A stretch of DNA of 64,000 bases from Comamonadaceae bacterium UBA2121 (GCA_002331385.1 DCYB01000004.1:1-64000), one strand, 5' to 3'; shown: positions 43,134-53,600, counted from the stretch's first letter. Numbers and translations: made by a program. The notes: generated from the letters alone by a model not told the origin.

Positions 43134-44558
43134 TTACTCGACGGCTTTTCCGATGTCTTCGACGATCTTCTTGGCGTCTCCGAAGACCATCATGGTCTTG
43201 TCCATGTAGAACAGTTCGTTGTCCAGTCCCGCATAGCCTGCGGCCATGGAGCGCTTGTTCACGATGATGGTTTTGGCCTTGTATGCTTCCAGGATGGGCA
43301 TGCCGTAGATCGGACTGCCCTTGGTGTGTGCGGCGGGGTTCACCACGTCGTTCGCACCCAGGATGATGGCCACGTCGGCCTGTCCGAATTCGCCGTTGAT
43401 GTCCTCCATCTCGAAGACCTGGTCATAGGGCACTTCGGCTTCCGCCAGCAGCACGTTCATGTGACCGGGCATGCGGCCCGCCACCGGGTGGATGGCGTAC
43501 TTCACGTTGATGCCTTTTTCCGTGAGCTTCTGCGCCAGCTCTTTCACCGCGTGCTGCGCGCGGGCCACGGCAAGGCCGTAACCTGGAACGATGATCACGG
43601 TTTCGGCCTGGCTCAGCACGAAGGCCGCATCGTCGGCGCTGCCGCTCTTGACGGAGCGCTGCACCGCATCGCCCGCAGCCGCCGCGGTGGCGTCGCCACC
43701 AAAGCCACCCAGAATCACGTTGAAGAACGAGCGGTTCATCGCCTTGCACATGATGTACGAGAGGATTGCGCCAGAGCTGCCCACGAGCGAGCCCGCGATG
43801 ATCAGCATGCTGTTGTTGAGCGAGAAGCCGATGCCCGCCGCCGCCCAGCCGGAGTAGCTGTTGAGCATCGACACCACCACCGGCATGTCCGCGCCGCCAA
43901 TCGGGATGATGATGAGCACGCCCAGCACGAAGGCCAGCGCGATCAGCAGCCACAGGTCCATGCGCGACTCGCTCAGGGTGTAGCCGACGATGAAGAAAAT
44001 CAGCGCCAGGGCGAGCACCAGATTCAGCATGTGCTGGCCCTTGAAGACCACGGGCGCCCCCTGGAACAGGCGGAACTTGTACTTGCCCGAGAGCTTGCCG
44101 AACGCGATCACGGAGCCGCTGAAGGTGATGGCACCAATGGCCGCACCCAGTGCCAGTTCCAGCCGGTTGCCGTGCGGAATCGGCGATGCATGGCCGGTGA
44201 TACCGAAGGCCCACGGCTCGACTGCTGCAGCGACGGCAATAAAGACCGCCGCCAGGCCGATCATGCTGTGCATGAAGGCGACCAGCTCGGGCATCTTGGT
44301 CATCTCGACGCGATTGGCCATGGTGGCACCAATGCCGCCGCCAACGACGAGACCTCCCAGCACCCACACCAGCCCCTGGGCGTTGTTGCCCGCGAGCTTG
44401 TAGATGAGCGCTGCCGTGGTGAACACGGCAATCGCCATGCCTGCCATGCCGAAGACGTTGCCGCGAATGGAGGTGGTGGGATGGGACAGGCCTTTGAGCG
44501 CCTGGATGAAGCAGACGCTGGCGATCAGGTACAGCAGCGTGACGAGGTTCATGCTCAT
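43134..44558 (-). CDS. pntB: NAD(P) transhydrogenase subunit beta
   Basis: Beta subunit of the proton-translocating transhydrogenase, which reduces NADP+ with NADH using the proton gradient. Nine membrane segments come first, then the NADP-binding dIII domain near the C-terminus (IVPGYGLAVARAQH and ILGANDVVNPAA). Three ATGs are in frame at 44564, 44558 and 44552. GGAGG is one base from the first and seven from the second, so 44558 (MSMNLVTL) is preferred and gives 474 residues; the ATG at 44564 overlaps the pntAb stop. Confidence 0.95.
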   Translation of the reverse strand: MSMNLVTLLYLIASVCFIQALKGLSHPTTSIRGNVFGMAGMAIAVFTTAALIYKLAGNNAQGLVWVLGGLVVGGGIGATMANRVEMTKMPELVAFMHSMIGLAAVFIAVAAAVEPWAFGITGHASPIPHGNRLELALGAAIGAITFSGSVIAFGKLSGKYKFRLFQGAPVVFKGQHMLNLVLALALIFFIVGYTLSESRMDLWLLIALAFVLGVLIIIPIGGADMPVVVSMLNSYSGWAAAGIGFSLNNSMLIIAGSLVGSSGAILSYIMCKAMNRSFFNVILGGFGGDATAAAAGDAVQRSVKSGSADDAAFVLSQAETVIIVPGYGLAVARAQHAVKELAQKLTEKGINVKYAIHPVAGRMPGHMNVLLAEAEVPYDQVFEMEDINGEFGQADVAIILGANDVVNPAAHTKGSPIYGMPILEAYKAKTIIVNKRSMAAGYAGLDNELFYMDKTMMVFGDAKKIVEDIGKAVE

Positions 44559-44560
44559 GT

Positions 44561-44890
44561 TCATGCCTCCTTCTTCGCGTCAGCGGCAGGAGCGGCCTTG
44601 CGCTCTTTTTTCTTGAACATCTCCAGCATGCGCCGGGTCACGAGGAACCCGCCGAAGACGTTGACCGCAGCCAGCGCAACGGCCAGCACACCCATGGTCT
44701 TGCCCAGCGTGGTCTCCGTGAGCGCGGCTGCCAGCATGGCGCCGACGATCACGATCGCCGAGATGGCGTTCGTCACCGCCATCAGCGGTGTGTGCAGCGC
44801 TGGCGTGACTGTCCACACCACGTGGTACCCCACATAGATAGCCAGAACGAAAATGATCAGATTGATCAGTGTTGGGGAAACCGACTCCAT
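44561..44890 (-). CDS. pntAb: NAD(P) transhydrogenase subunit alpha, membrane part
   Basis: The 109-residue C-terminal half of the alpha subunit as a separate gene (pntAb); in E. coli it is fused to the soluble part. Three or four membrane segments (VSPTLINLIIFVLAIYVGYH and on) end with a charged KKKERKAAPAADAKKEA tail. The ATG at 44890 has GGAG upstream. It is translationally linked to pntB. The soluble alpha gene is not directly before it; a lipoprotein gene intervenes. Confidence 0.93.
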   Translation of the reverse strand: MESVSPTLINLIIFVLAIYVGYHVVWTVTPALHTPLMAVTNAISAIVIVGAMLAAALTETTLGKTMGVLAVALAAVNVFGGFLVTRRMLEMFKKKERKAAPAADAKKEA

Positions 44891-44977
44891 GCGTGTTCTC
44901 CTTATGATTGATGACTGGCGCTCCCACACCCTGCTGGCGGACTTCGTGCACCCTCTTTGTGCGCGTCCGGCGTCAAG

Positions 44978-45700
44978 TCAATGCGGTAGCGGAATGGGAA
45001 ATGGCGGGACGACGAACCGGCCGTCCAGCATGGCGACGCTGTTTTTGGCAGCATCCACAAATTTGATGAGCCACTCCTGCGCAGGCTTTCCTGCAGCAAG
45101 GAACTGGTCGGTCCCCACGGTTTTTGGCCGCAGCAGACGCTGATCGACCAGTGCTTCGACGAGCATGTAGCCGCCTTCCGCAGTCGCGTACCGGTAGGAC
45201 ACGTGCGAATATGGCGCGAGGGGTTCCGCATCTTGGTGCTTGACCCACTTTGCGAGCACTGGACGATTCTTCATCAGGAATTCTTCGCTGTCCGCGCGAG
45301 GCTTGTAGCGCAGACAGTCGATACGCACGGGGCTGCCCTTGGCGAAATCGGTGACCTGCACGCCCTTCTGGTCGGGGCAGGTGTAGGTCCACAGGGTGGT
45401 GTCTCGCGGATCGTTGGTGGCATTGGTCTGCACCACGATCACGGCCAACATTTCATTTTGCGGCCCGCGCAAACCAACGGCCTGCGTGCGCATGGGCAGA
45501 TCGTGCGAGACGTCGTCGGGCAGCACGTTGAACAGCATGCTGTCGCCCTGATCGAGTCGCTCCCAGTTGCCTGGCGGCAGTTGTAGATCGGCGCGTCCCA
45601 CGCGCACCAGATCCGGCTGCATGGGCGCACAGCCCGCAAGCCACACCGAGGCCGCAGCCAACGCCAGAGCGCAACGTCCGCGCAATGAAATCTTGAACAT
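44978..45700 (-). CDS. Unknown lipoprotein inside the pnt operon
   Basis: A 240-residue predicted lipoprotein: hydrophobic signal ending LAGC with Cys24, then a soluble domain with WERLDQGDSMLFNVLP and a Cys pair (TYTCPDQ and RIDCLRY) that could form a disulfide. I do not recognise a family. It lies between the two halves of the alpha subunit, 72 bp from pntA and 87 bp from pntAb, same strand. The inference is co-transcription with the transhydrogenase, but no function is implied by sequence. Confidence 0.8.
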   Translation of the reverse strand: MFKISLRGRCALALAAASVWLAGCAPMQPDLVRVGRADLQLPPGNWERLDQGDSMLFNVLPDDVSHDLPMRTQAVGLRGPQNEMLAVIVVQTNATNDPRDTTLWTYTCPDQKGVQVTDFAKGSPVRIDCLRYKPRADSEEFLMKNRPVLAKWVKHQDAEPLAPYSHVSYRYATAEGGYMLVEALVDQRLLRPKTVGTDQFLAAGKPAQEWLIKFVDAAKNSVAMLDGRFVVPPFPIPLPH

Positions 45701-45772
45701 GAGAAACCAAATCCTTCGCGTGTGCCGATCGGCAGTCAGGCGGGTAGCCCGTCTGCCGTCAGGGCAGCCGGG

Positions 45773-46888
45773 TCACTTTCTGGTGACCGCGCCTTCGTGC
45801 GCCACAAGGCAGGCCACTACGATGTCATCCTCGCGGTTCACATGCAGCTTGCCGTCCTTGTCGACAATGAGTTTGAGAAAGTCCAGAACGTTGCGAGCGT
45901 ACAGCGCCGATGCGTCTGCGGCGACCAATGCGGGCAAATTCGTTTCACCCACCAGCGTCACGCCATGCTTCACGACCGTCTGGTCCGCCTCGGTGAGTGG
46001 GCAATTGCCCCCCTGCGCCGCGGCGAGGTCAATGATGACAGATCCGGCCTTCATGGAGCGCACCATTTCCTCGGTCACCAGCACGGGAGCCGCCCGTCCG
46101 GGAATGAGGGCGGTGGTGATCACCACGTCCGCCTGCGCCACACGCTTGGCGACTTCCGCGCGCTGGCGCGCCAGCCAGCTCTCGGGCATGGGACGGGCAT
46201 AGCCGCCGACGCCTTCAGCGGCCTCTTTTTCTTCCTGCGTCTCGAAGGGCACGTCGATGAACTTGCCTCCGAGCGATTCGACCTGCTCCTTCACGCTGGG
46301 GCGCACGTCGCTCGCCTCGATGACGGCGCCCAAGCGCTTGGCCGTGGCGATAGCCTGCAGACCCGCCACACCCACGCCCAGAATCACCACGCGCGCCGCC
46401 TTCACGGTGCCTGCAGCGGTCATCAGCATGGGGAAAAAGCGCTGATAGCGATCCGCAGCCATGATCACCGCCTTGTATCCGGCGACGTTGGCTTGCGAGG
46501 ACAGAACGTCCATGCTCTGCGCACGCGTGGTGCGCGGCGCGGCCTCCAGTGCGTAAGCCGTCACTCCGGCACTGGCCATGCGTTGAAGCCCTTCTGCATC
46601 AAAGGGATTGAGCATGCCCACGACCGTGGTGCCAGCGCCCAGCAGTGGCATTTCGGCCGCGCTCGGGGCACGCACCTTGAGCAGCAGGGGCACGGCCCAG
46701 GCGGATTGCAAGTCGACGATGTCGGCGCCAGCAGCGGCATAGGCCTCGTCCGTGACGCTGGCGCGCACGCCGGCACCACTTTGCACGCGGATCTCGTGGC
46801 CCTGCGCCTTGAGCTTCTTCACCGTTTCCGGCGTGGCGGCGACGCGTGTCTCTCCCCCCAACGTCTCGGCTGGTACTCCTATCAGCAT
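45773..46888 (-). CDS. pntA: NAD(P) transhydrogenase subunit alpha, soluble part
   Basis: The soluble NAD-binding dI part (pntAa). The 371 residues contain the Rossmann loop VILGVGVAGLQAIATAKRLGA and the alanine-dehydrogenase-like core (MLIGVPAETLGGETRVAATP at the start). It is the first gene of the transhydrogenase operon. The promoter region 46889-47130 contains several CCTGA/TCAGG motifs (see findings). The split arrangement is common in alpha- and betaproteobacteria. Confidence 0.94.
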   Translation of the reverse strand: MLIGVPAETLGGETRVAATPETVKKLKAQGHEIRVQSGAGVRASVTDEAYAAAGADIVDLQSAWAVPLLLKVRAPSAAEMPLLGAGTTVVGMLNPFDAEGLQRMASAGVTAYALEAAPRTTRAQSMDVLSSQANVAGYKAVIMAADRYQRFFPMLMTAAGTVKAARVVILGVGVAGLQAIATAKRLGAVIEASDVRPSVKEQVESLGGKFIDVPFETQEEKEAAEGVGGYARPMPESWLARQRAEVAKRVAQADVVITTALIPGRAAPVLVTEEMVRSMKAGSVIIDLAAAQGGNCPLTEADQTVVKHGVTLVGETNLPALVAADASALYARNVLDFLKLIVDKDGKLHVNREDDIVVACLVAHEGAVTRK

Positions 46889-47139
46889 GGTTACTCCTGA
46901 AGTTTTGAATATTGTGTGGTCACGATGCTCTAAGGCAATGTCGCTTCGGCGTAATGCTGCTCTCCATCAAGCTGTTATCGCCTTCACCTATGGGAGTGAT
47001 GCCCAGAAACCGGACCTGAATTGTCAGGAATTTTCATCGACTATTCCCTCCTGAGAGGAAAAATCGCCGTCAATCCTGACAAAAACCTTGCAAATTCAGG
47101 GTTAACACTTATCGATTCGTTGTGCACCGCACAAAAACA
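46889..47139. promoter_or_regulatory. Promoter region of the pnt operon
   Basis: No gene here. CCTGA or its complement TCAGG occurs at 46897-46901, 47015-47019, 47024-47028, 47050-47054, 47075-47079 and 47096-47100; the pair at 47015-47028 forms a perfect palindrome, CCTGAATTGTCAGG. These may be operator elements. I could not assign -10/-35 boxes with confidence. Confidence 0.45.
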
Positions 47140-47171
47140 AAGCCCGATGTCTTTTGCAAGACATCGGGCTT
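47140..47171 (-). terminator. Rho-independent terminator of fba
   Basis: Perfect 14 bp stem (47140-47153 with 47158-47171), loop TTGC, followed on the - strand by TGTTTTTG. It lies 40 bp after the fba stop. Confidence 0.95.
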
Positions 47172-47211
47172 CGCATCCCCTCAACTGGAGCGGATGTGGA
47201 TCAGTACAGGA

Positions 47212-48276
47212 TCAGTTCACGACCTGGGCCAGTTGGCCAGCGGTATAGCGCTTGGCCATTTCATCGAGCGGCACGCCCTTGACTTTGCTGCCCTGGCCTT
47301 CGCAACCGAATTCCAGGTAACGCTGCTTGCAGATCTGCTTGGCTGCTTCGCGGGCGGGCTTCATCCACTCGCGCATGTCGAACTTGTCCGGGTTCTCGGC
47401 CTGGAACTTGCGCACTGCGCCGGTCATCGCCAGACGGATGTCGGTGTCGATGTTGATCTTGCGCACGCCGAACTTGATAGCTTCCTGAATTTCCTCGATC
47501 GGCACGCCGTAGGTTTCCTTCATCTTGCCGCCAAACTGGTTGATGATCGCCAGCAGGTCTTGCGGCACGGACGAGGAACCGTGCATCACGAGGTGGGTGT
47601 TGGGGATGCGCGCGTGTATTTCCTTCACGCGGCTGATGGCGAGGATGTCGCCCGTGGGCTTGCGCGTGAACTTGTACGCGCCGTGGCTGGTGCCGATGGC
47701 AATCGCCAGCGCATCCAGTTGCGTCGCCTTGACGAACTGGGCGGCTTCTTCCGGATCGGTCAGCAGCGCCGAGTGGTCGAGCACGCCTTCCGCGCCAACG
47801 CCGTCTTCCTCGCCGGCCATGCCGGTTTCCAGCGAGCCGAGGCAGCCGAGTTCGCCTTCAACGGTAGCGCCAATCTTGTGCGCCATCTCGACGACCTTGC
47901 GCGTCACGTCCACGTTGTAGTCGAAGTCGGCGGGGGTCTTGCCATCTTCGCGCAGCGAACCGTCCATCATCACCGAGCCAAAACCCAGGTTCAGTGCGCC
48001 CTGGCAGATCGCGGGCGATGTGCCGTGGTCTTGGTGCATCACCAGCGGGATGTGGGGGAAAGCTTCGGAGGCGGCCTGAATCAGGTGCTTGATGAAGGGC
48101 TCACCCGCATATTTGCGCGCGCCGGCACTGGCCTGCAGGATCACCGGGGCGCCCACTTCGTCGGCAGCCGACATGACGGCTTGCACCTGCTCCAGGTTGT
48201 TGACGTTGAAGGCCGGGATGCCATAACCGTTTTCGGCGGCATGGTCGAGCAATTCGCGCATCGAGACGAGAGGCAT
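47212..48276 (-). CDS. fba: Fructose-bisphosphate aldolase, class II
   Basis: Zinc-dependent aldolase cleaving fructose-1,6-bisphosphate. The 354 residues carry LVMHQDHGTSPAICQGALNL with metal-binding His and a DGS turn (VMMDGSLREDGKTPADF), and HGSSSVPQDL near the C-terminal part. The ATG at 48276 (MPLVSMRELLDHAAENGYG) is the family start; the upstream extension is spurious. In relatives pyk, fba and purC follow one another; here a PAP2 gene lies between pyk and fba, and purC is 20 kb away. Confidence 0.96.
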   Translation of the reverse strand: MPLVSMRELLDHAAENGYGIPAFNVNNLEQVQAVMSAADEVGAPVILQASAGARKYAGEPFIKHLIQAASEAFPHIPLVMHQDHGTSPAICQGALNLGFGSVMMDGSLREDGKTPADFDYNVDVTRKVVEMAHKIGATVEGELGCLGSLETGMAGEEDGVGAEGVLDHSALLTDPEEAAQFVKATQLDALAIAIGTSHGAYKFTRKPTGDILAISRVKEIHARIPNTHLVMHGSSSVPQDLLAIINQFGGKMKETYGVPIEEIQEAIKFGVRKINIDTDIRLAMTGAVRKFQAENPDKFDMREWMKPAREAAKQICKQRYLEFGCEGQGSKVKGVPLDEMAKRYTAGQLAQVVN

Positions 48277-48492
48277 GGGGTCAGTCCGTAGTGAGAGTGT
48301 TGATCTGCTGCAGTTCAACGCGCTCCAGCGCATGGCGGATGACGTTGGTAACTGCTTGGTAACTCGAGATTTTAGCGCCATGCGCAATACCGCCGCGAAC
48401 TGGTCGGTATCAGCAGCGCGCGACCTTCAGCAAATTTTCATATTGAGCGCATACGCTTGCGGGACACATCGCTCCTGCTACGGACTTTTCGC

Positions 48493-49101
48493 ATGCTGTT
48501 TTTCGACCACTCGCTGTTCATGCTGCTCAATGCCGATGCGCAGCAGGCGCAGACGCTCGTGCCGGTGGCGCTTTGGCTCTCCGAAGAGCTGCCCACTTGG
48601 CTGACCAGCCTGTTTGTGCTGAGCTTTGTTTTCGGCCCGCCCGCGGTGCGCCGCGGGTTGCTTCAGGTCCTGGCGTCGCTGTTGCTGGCCAGCCTCGCGG
48701 CCTACCTGATGCGCAAGGGCTGGCCGCATTCACCACGCCCGTTCCAGTTGGGCTGGGGCATGCAATGGCTGGATCACACGGCGCGGGCGTCGTTTCCCAG
48801 CATGCACGCTACCATCGCCTTCGCACTGGCGCAGGCCGTGACGCTGACCCCTGCCATCCACCACCCGCCCCAAGGGCGCGTGATCGTCTATGGCGTCTGG
48901 ATCGCCGCGTTCGCCATCAGTTGGAGCCGCATCTGCCTGGGCGTGCATATTCCGTCCGACATCCTGGGCGGGCTAGTGGTCGGCACGGTCAGCGCCACGG
49001 CGGTGGCATGGACCGTGCGTAGCGTCGCCCAGTTCAGCACGCGCGGCAGATTTTCAGCATATTGGTCCCGCCGGGTGCGCCCATCGGCTCCCCGCAGGTG
49101 A
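48493..49101 (+). CDS. PAP2-family membrane phosphatase
   Basis: A 202-residue inner-membrane phosphatase of the PAP2 type. The three catalytic motifs are present: RKGWPHSPRP (KxxxxxxRP), PSMHA (PSGH-type) and SRICLGVHIPSD (SRxxxxxHxxxD). Likely substrates are undecaprenyl pyrophosphate or a related lipid. The ATG at 48493 was chosen; TTG at 48457 is in frame but lacks a ribosome-binding site. The last 68 bp overlap the 3' end of the convergent pyk. Confidence 0.88.
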   Translation: MLFFDHSLFMLLNADAQQAQTLVPVALWLSEELPTWLTSLFVLSFVFGPPAVRRGLLQVLASLLLASLAAYLMRKGWPHSPRPFQLGWGMQWLDHTARASFPSMHATIAFALAQAVTLTPAIHHPPQGRVIVYGVWIAAFAISWSRICLGVHIPSDILGGLVVGTVSATAVAWTVRSVAQFSTRGRFSAYWSRRVRPSAPRR

Positions 49102-50470
49102 TCACGTACAAATCGCCCTGCTGCACGATGTTGCGCATCTTCAGGTGGCTTTCCGCCTGGTCCAGCGCGGTGTCGCGATCCGCGCTGGTGTCCATCAGCA
49201 GCGGGCGCACGTTGCGGTACATCGCCATCTTGCGCTGCGTCGCCACCTTGGGCGTCAGCGCATAGATCGGGATATGAATGCGGTGGCGGCTCATCCACAA
49301 CGCGGTGGAGCCTGAATCCGTCATCGCCACAATCGCCTTCGCACCTAGATGCTGCGCCGTGAACAGCGCGCCCATGGCGATGGACTGGTCGATGCGGCCA
49401 AGCGTTTGGCCGTCGAAATCATTGTCGCGATCCGGATCTTCCGCCGCCTCCGCAGCGGCGCAGATGGTGGCCATCTCGCGCACGGTTTCCAGCGGATAGC
49501 GGCCTGCGGCCGTTTCCGCGCTCAGCATCACGGCATCGGTGCCGTCGAGCACGGCATTGGCCACGTCACTCACCTCGGCGCGCGTCGGCACCGGGTTGGT
49601 GATCATGCTCTCCATCATCTGCGTGGCGGTGATGACGAACTTGTCCATGTCACGCGCCATCTTGATCATCTTCTTTTGCAATGCAGGCACCGCTGCATTG
49701 CCCACCTCGACCGCCAGATCGCCACGCGCCACCATGATGCCGTCGGAAGCGCGCAGGATTTCCTCCAGCAGCGGCACCGCCTCGGCGCGTTCGATCTTGG
49801 CAATCAGCCCCGGGCGATGGCCCGTGCCTGCCGCCGCCACGTAGCACAGTTGGCGCGCCATTTCCATGTCGGTCGCGTTCTTGGGGAAGCTCACTGCGAC
49901 GTAGTCGGCCTGGAAGCTCATCGCCGTCTTGATGTCCTCCATGTCCTTGGCCGTCAACGCCGGAGCGGTCAAGCCGCCGCCCTGCTTGTTGATGCCCTTG
50001 TTGTTGGAGAGCTCGCCACCCACGCGCACGGTGGTGTGCACGGCATCACCGCGCACCGCCTTCACTTCCAGCACGATCAGACCGTCGTTGAGCAGCAAGG
50101 TGTCGCCGGGGCGCACATCGCGCGGCAGTTCCTTGTAGTCCAGCCCGACGCCGTTGATATCACCCAACTCGGCGCGCGACGCATCCAGCACGAACGGCGC
50201 GCCATCCACCAGCATCACCTTGCCATCGGCAAACTTGCCCACGCGGATTTTCGGACCTTGCAGGTCGGCCATGATCGCCACCTCGCGCCCTGCGCGCTGC
50301 GCTGCCGCACGCACCATTTCGGCACGATCGATGTGATCCTGCGCCTTGCCATGGCTGAAGTTCAGCCGGACCACGTTCAGGCCCGAAGCGATCATCTTTT
50401 CCAGCAATTGCGCATCGCTGGAGGCGGGGCCCAAAGTGGCAACAATCTTGGTGGCACGACGAATATGCAT
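49034..50470 (-). CDS. pyk: Pyruvate kinase
   Basis: Last step of glycolysis, PEP + ADP to pyruvate + ATP. The 478 residues begin HIRRATKIVATLGPASSD and carry the active-site stretch LIAKIERAEAVPLL and MVARGDLAVEVG. MTDSGSTALWMS is in the C-terminal allosteric domain. The gene ends inside the convergent PAP2 gene. Single gene, normal length. Confidence 0.97.
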   Translation of the reverse strand: MHIRRATKIVATLGPASSDAQLLEKMIASGLNVVRLNFSHGKAQDHIDRAEMVRAAAQRAGREVAIMADLQGPKIRVGKFADGKVMLVDGAPFVLDASRAELGDINGVGLDYKELPRDVRPGDTLLLNDGLIVLEVKAVRGDAVHTTVRVGGELSNNKGINKQGGGLTAPALTAKDMEDIKTAMSFQADYVAVSFPKNATDMEMARQLCYVAAAGTGHRPGLIAKIERAEAVPLLEEILRASDGIMVARGDLAVEVGNAAVPALQKKMIKMARDMDKFVITATQMMESMITNPVPTRAEVSDVANAVLDGTDAVMLSAETAAGRYPLETVREMATICAAAEAAEDPDRDNDFDGQTLGRIDQSIAMGALFTAQHLGAKAIVAMTDSGSTALWMSRHRIHIPIYALTPKVATQRKMAMYRNVRPLLMDTSADRDTALDQAESHLKMRNIVQQGDLYVITCGEPMGAPGGTNMLKICRAC

Positions 50471-50596
50471 GAGCGTCAGTCTCTATCAAGGGGTTGTAAT
50501 CGAGTTTCAATTCTTGCACAGATTGAGTTACATACGGGTTTCATGATGGGATCGTGCAAAAACCGGTGTCGCATGGCGGCTCCCGCCGAAAGAAAC

Positions 50597-50629
50597 AAGG
50601 CCCGGGAGCCTTGCGCCAACCCGGGCCTT
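50597..50629. terminator. Terminator after pilY1
   Basis: Stem AAGGCCCGGG / CCCGGGCCTT (50597-50606 with 50620-50629) with a 13-nt loop, T-rich on both outer sides. It is 35 bp beyond the pilY1 stop and probably ends the pilus operon. Confidence 0.75.
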
Positions 50630-50663
50630 TTCGATGCGTCAGCAACGACTCACACGCTGGCGT

Positions 50664-53600
50664 TTACAGACGCCTCCACATGATGAGCTTGTTGCCGGGC
50701 GGCGACCCCGCTTCGCCTCGCTTGAACCGCACGTGGCCCAACGTTTTCTCCCCCACGGGTGCGTTGGTCCCCGGCAGGAACACATCGCCCCCATCCTTGT
50801 CCCGGTGCGCAGACGGCGTGAAGGCAGACCCCACGCCAGCATCGATGTAATTCCCAGTGATCACTTCATCATTGTGAATGACCTCCGTACGCGGCGCGTC
50901 GCCACTGGCAAGATCAAAGAAGAAATAGTAGCCATGTCCCAATCCGCAGCTATCTTCGGCAGGGGGTACATGAACAGGAACAACCAGCACTTCCGCAATT
51001 TCTCCGTCGTCGTCATCTCCCAGACCGATGATGGGCGCGTCAGAGATTTCGCTGTTTGCCATCAATCCACTGACCTCGACCTCCTCGTCTGTGGAGTGGC
51101 CTTTGGGATTGCTCCCGCCGGCGGTCGTCCATTTCGCCTTGGTGTCTTCAGAGGCTGCTTCGAAGACCGACAACTTATGCCGCGTTGTCGCCCAGACGTA
51201 GTCCGCGTTCTTCCACTTGGAATACCCCGCGCCAACAAAATTGATGGCCTCCGCTGGCTGCACCGTTCCCAGCTTTCGCGCACCCTGCGCATCGTCGTAC
51301 GAGGACCCTGTCACATCGATGGACCAGACACCGCCCTCCGTGTCGCCGACCCACAGCTTTCCGCGCGAGGCATCGTAGGTCATCGTGCTGCTGGCTACAA
51401 AGCCGAGCCTTCCGGAGGCTGACTGCATCTTTCCGGTCGCTACATTGACCTCATACAGCTCGCTGGACATATCCGCGCCCGAGAAACGATTCACGATAAA
51501 GAGTGCAAATTGGCTGTTGCCAATTTTCGCAATGATCGGCTTCTGGGCCTTTGGCGAATGCCCGTCCGGCACGGCAATCCCCCATGCTTGCCTGGAAGGG
51601 AGCGGTTGCATGATGGACCATGGCGGCCGGCCTGCGTCCATACGCAAGGCATAGTGGTACGCACCACCTTGCGCCGTGCCCACAATATAGGTTGCCCAGT
51701 CCACTGCCTCTGTCGGTTCGTCCCGCCAAGGTGCATCAACAACTTGAAACCCACCGTCAAACAATCTTTGCCCCTGGAAATCGGCATAGCGACTCAAGCG
51801 AGAGACAAAGGGCCGGGGCATCCAGCCCCATTGCATGATGCCTGAATTGACGTCAACGCCATATAAGATGCCGTCATTGCTGGTCAGCAACACGACGGGC
51901 CTGCGATTCTTGTTCACGCTGAAAAACGACGCATACCCCCCAACGTCCGCGAGTTCGGCGGGCATTTCCTTGGGACGCTCCATGTACAACGCACCGTTAT
52001 CAGGACTCAGCGAGCCCAGCATCCAGTTCAGCTTTCTCCCCGCCAGATAGGAGCATCCCTGAATACCCGCTGGAAACTGGAGTCCCGCTCCGCTGGTATC
52101 GCCCTTGCTGTTGAAAGATGGATTGAAGGTGTAGGCCAGCACGGTCTCAATGTCAGGCACGCAACTCGAAGGTGCGGTTTGTGGCCAGCCGAACGCGGCT
52201 TCGTCATAGTCGCTTGTTCTGGACGGATTGCCCAAGTCCGCCAGCTTGACGAGCGCGCCTGCGCCTTGCGCATCATGGAGCCCGCTCGCTGCGGTCGTGA
52301 AGATGCTCGCCTTGCGCAGCGACGCCGGCATTTTTTCGGGCGTTCCGGCATCCCAGAGCGCCGAAGTGGTGTCCGCTACCCCCATGACAGCGTCCGAGCC
52401 AGTTTGGGTTTCGTAGGCCTCAAGGTGCCCCGCGATGTCGCCCACAAGGCTGTTGGTGCTGCTCAGGTAGAGAATCGATCCCATATCCAGGCTGGACGCC
52501 GCAAGAGGCGCCATGATCTGCGAGCTGGTCGATATTTGCGCAGCAATGGACTCCAGGGCGGATTGGAACGACGGCACATCATTGGCGGGATATTGTTGCG
52601 CCGTACCGCCGGCAATGGCCATGGCATTCAACACCGCGTGGGCTGCAGGGTTGACGGTCGAATCCACACCTGCACCCAAACCAACGACATAAGTTTTGAT
52701 TCCCGCGTCGTTCAGCGCTTTGATTTCCGCAATCGCGTCAATAACTGCCTGGTCGTTCGTCTGTTGCCTGGTGTCGGCGATCAACGTTCCGTACGGCAGT
52801 GATGACGACGTGCCATCCCTGAGGCCCCACTCCGCGTTGGCGGGCATTCCCGCAAAGGTGGCATAGACGCCGTAGCCTACTCCCGCAGCACTTCCCAGAG
52901 GGGGCCAGACTTTGGAGTCCAGCGACTGCGTGGGCAAGCCATCGGTGAGCAAGATCACATATTGACCCGCACAATTAGTGCCCAGCTTCTTGAGCAAATC
53001 TCCCGAACCGCGTACCAGTCCCGCCGTTGCCGCCTGAGTCGCAGCTGCCTTGATCTCGGGCGTGTGAACGTTGTTGGTTTCAGGCTCCAGCAAGGGGGCG
53101 AAGTTGCGCATCGCCTCGGCCATTTTCGCCGCCGAAGTTTGCAGACCCAAATCGGTCATATCCTGGGATACGCGCGCTGAATCCACTCTTTGCTGGCCAG
53201 CGTAGTAACCGAAACCTCGGCGTAAATGCATGACCTGAGGCGCATACGGAATATAGCCGGCGTTTGTAGGCGTATTGGTGAGCAGGAAACCGAGATAAGG
53301 TCGTATGGAACGGTACGTAAGCGAGATCCCGCCGTGGTTGTAGTCTTCGAGAGTGAACACGTCATATGGCGTCAAGGGTTCGACCCCAAGACCATTCAAG
53401 TCCACTTTTTCATTGTCTTTCAGTGCCTCGATGACGCCCGAGGCAACAAACAGACTTCTGGTTTTCAGCAGGTCCAGATTCTCGTAGAGAACGTCATTGA
53501 TGGCTGCGTCATCTGAACTGTCACTGATCACCATGCGCCGGCCGTTGCGGAAATCGCCGAATTCTTTCTTCTCGCTCATCGGATACAGGCTAGCCACATT

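Noticed and set aside
43116..44837. Long + strand frame opposite pntB and pntAb
   Set aside because: Shadow of two overlapping real genes; no ribosome-binding site or recognisable domain.
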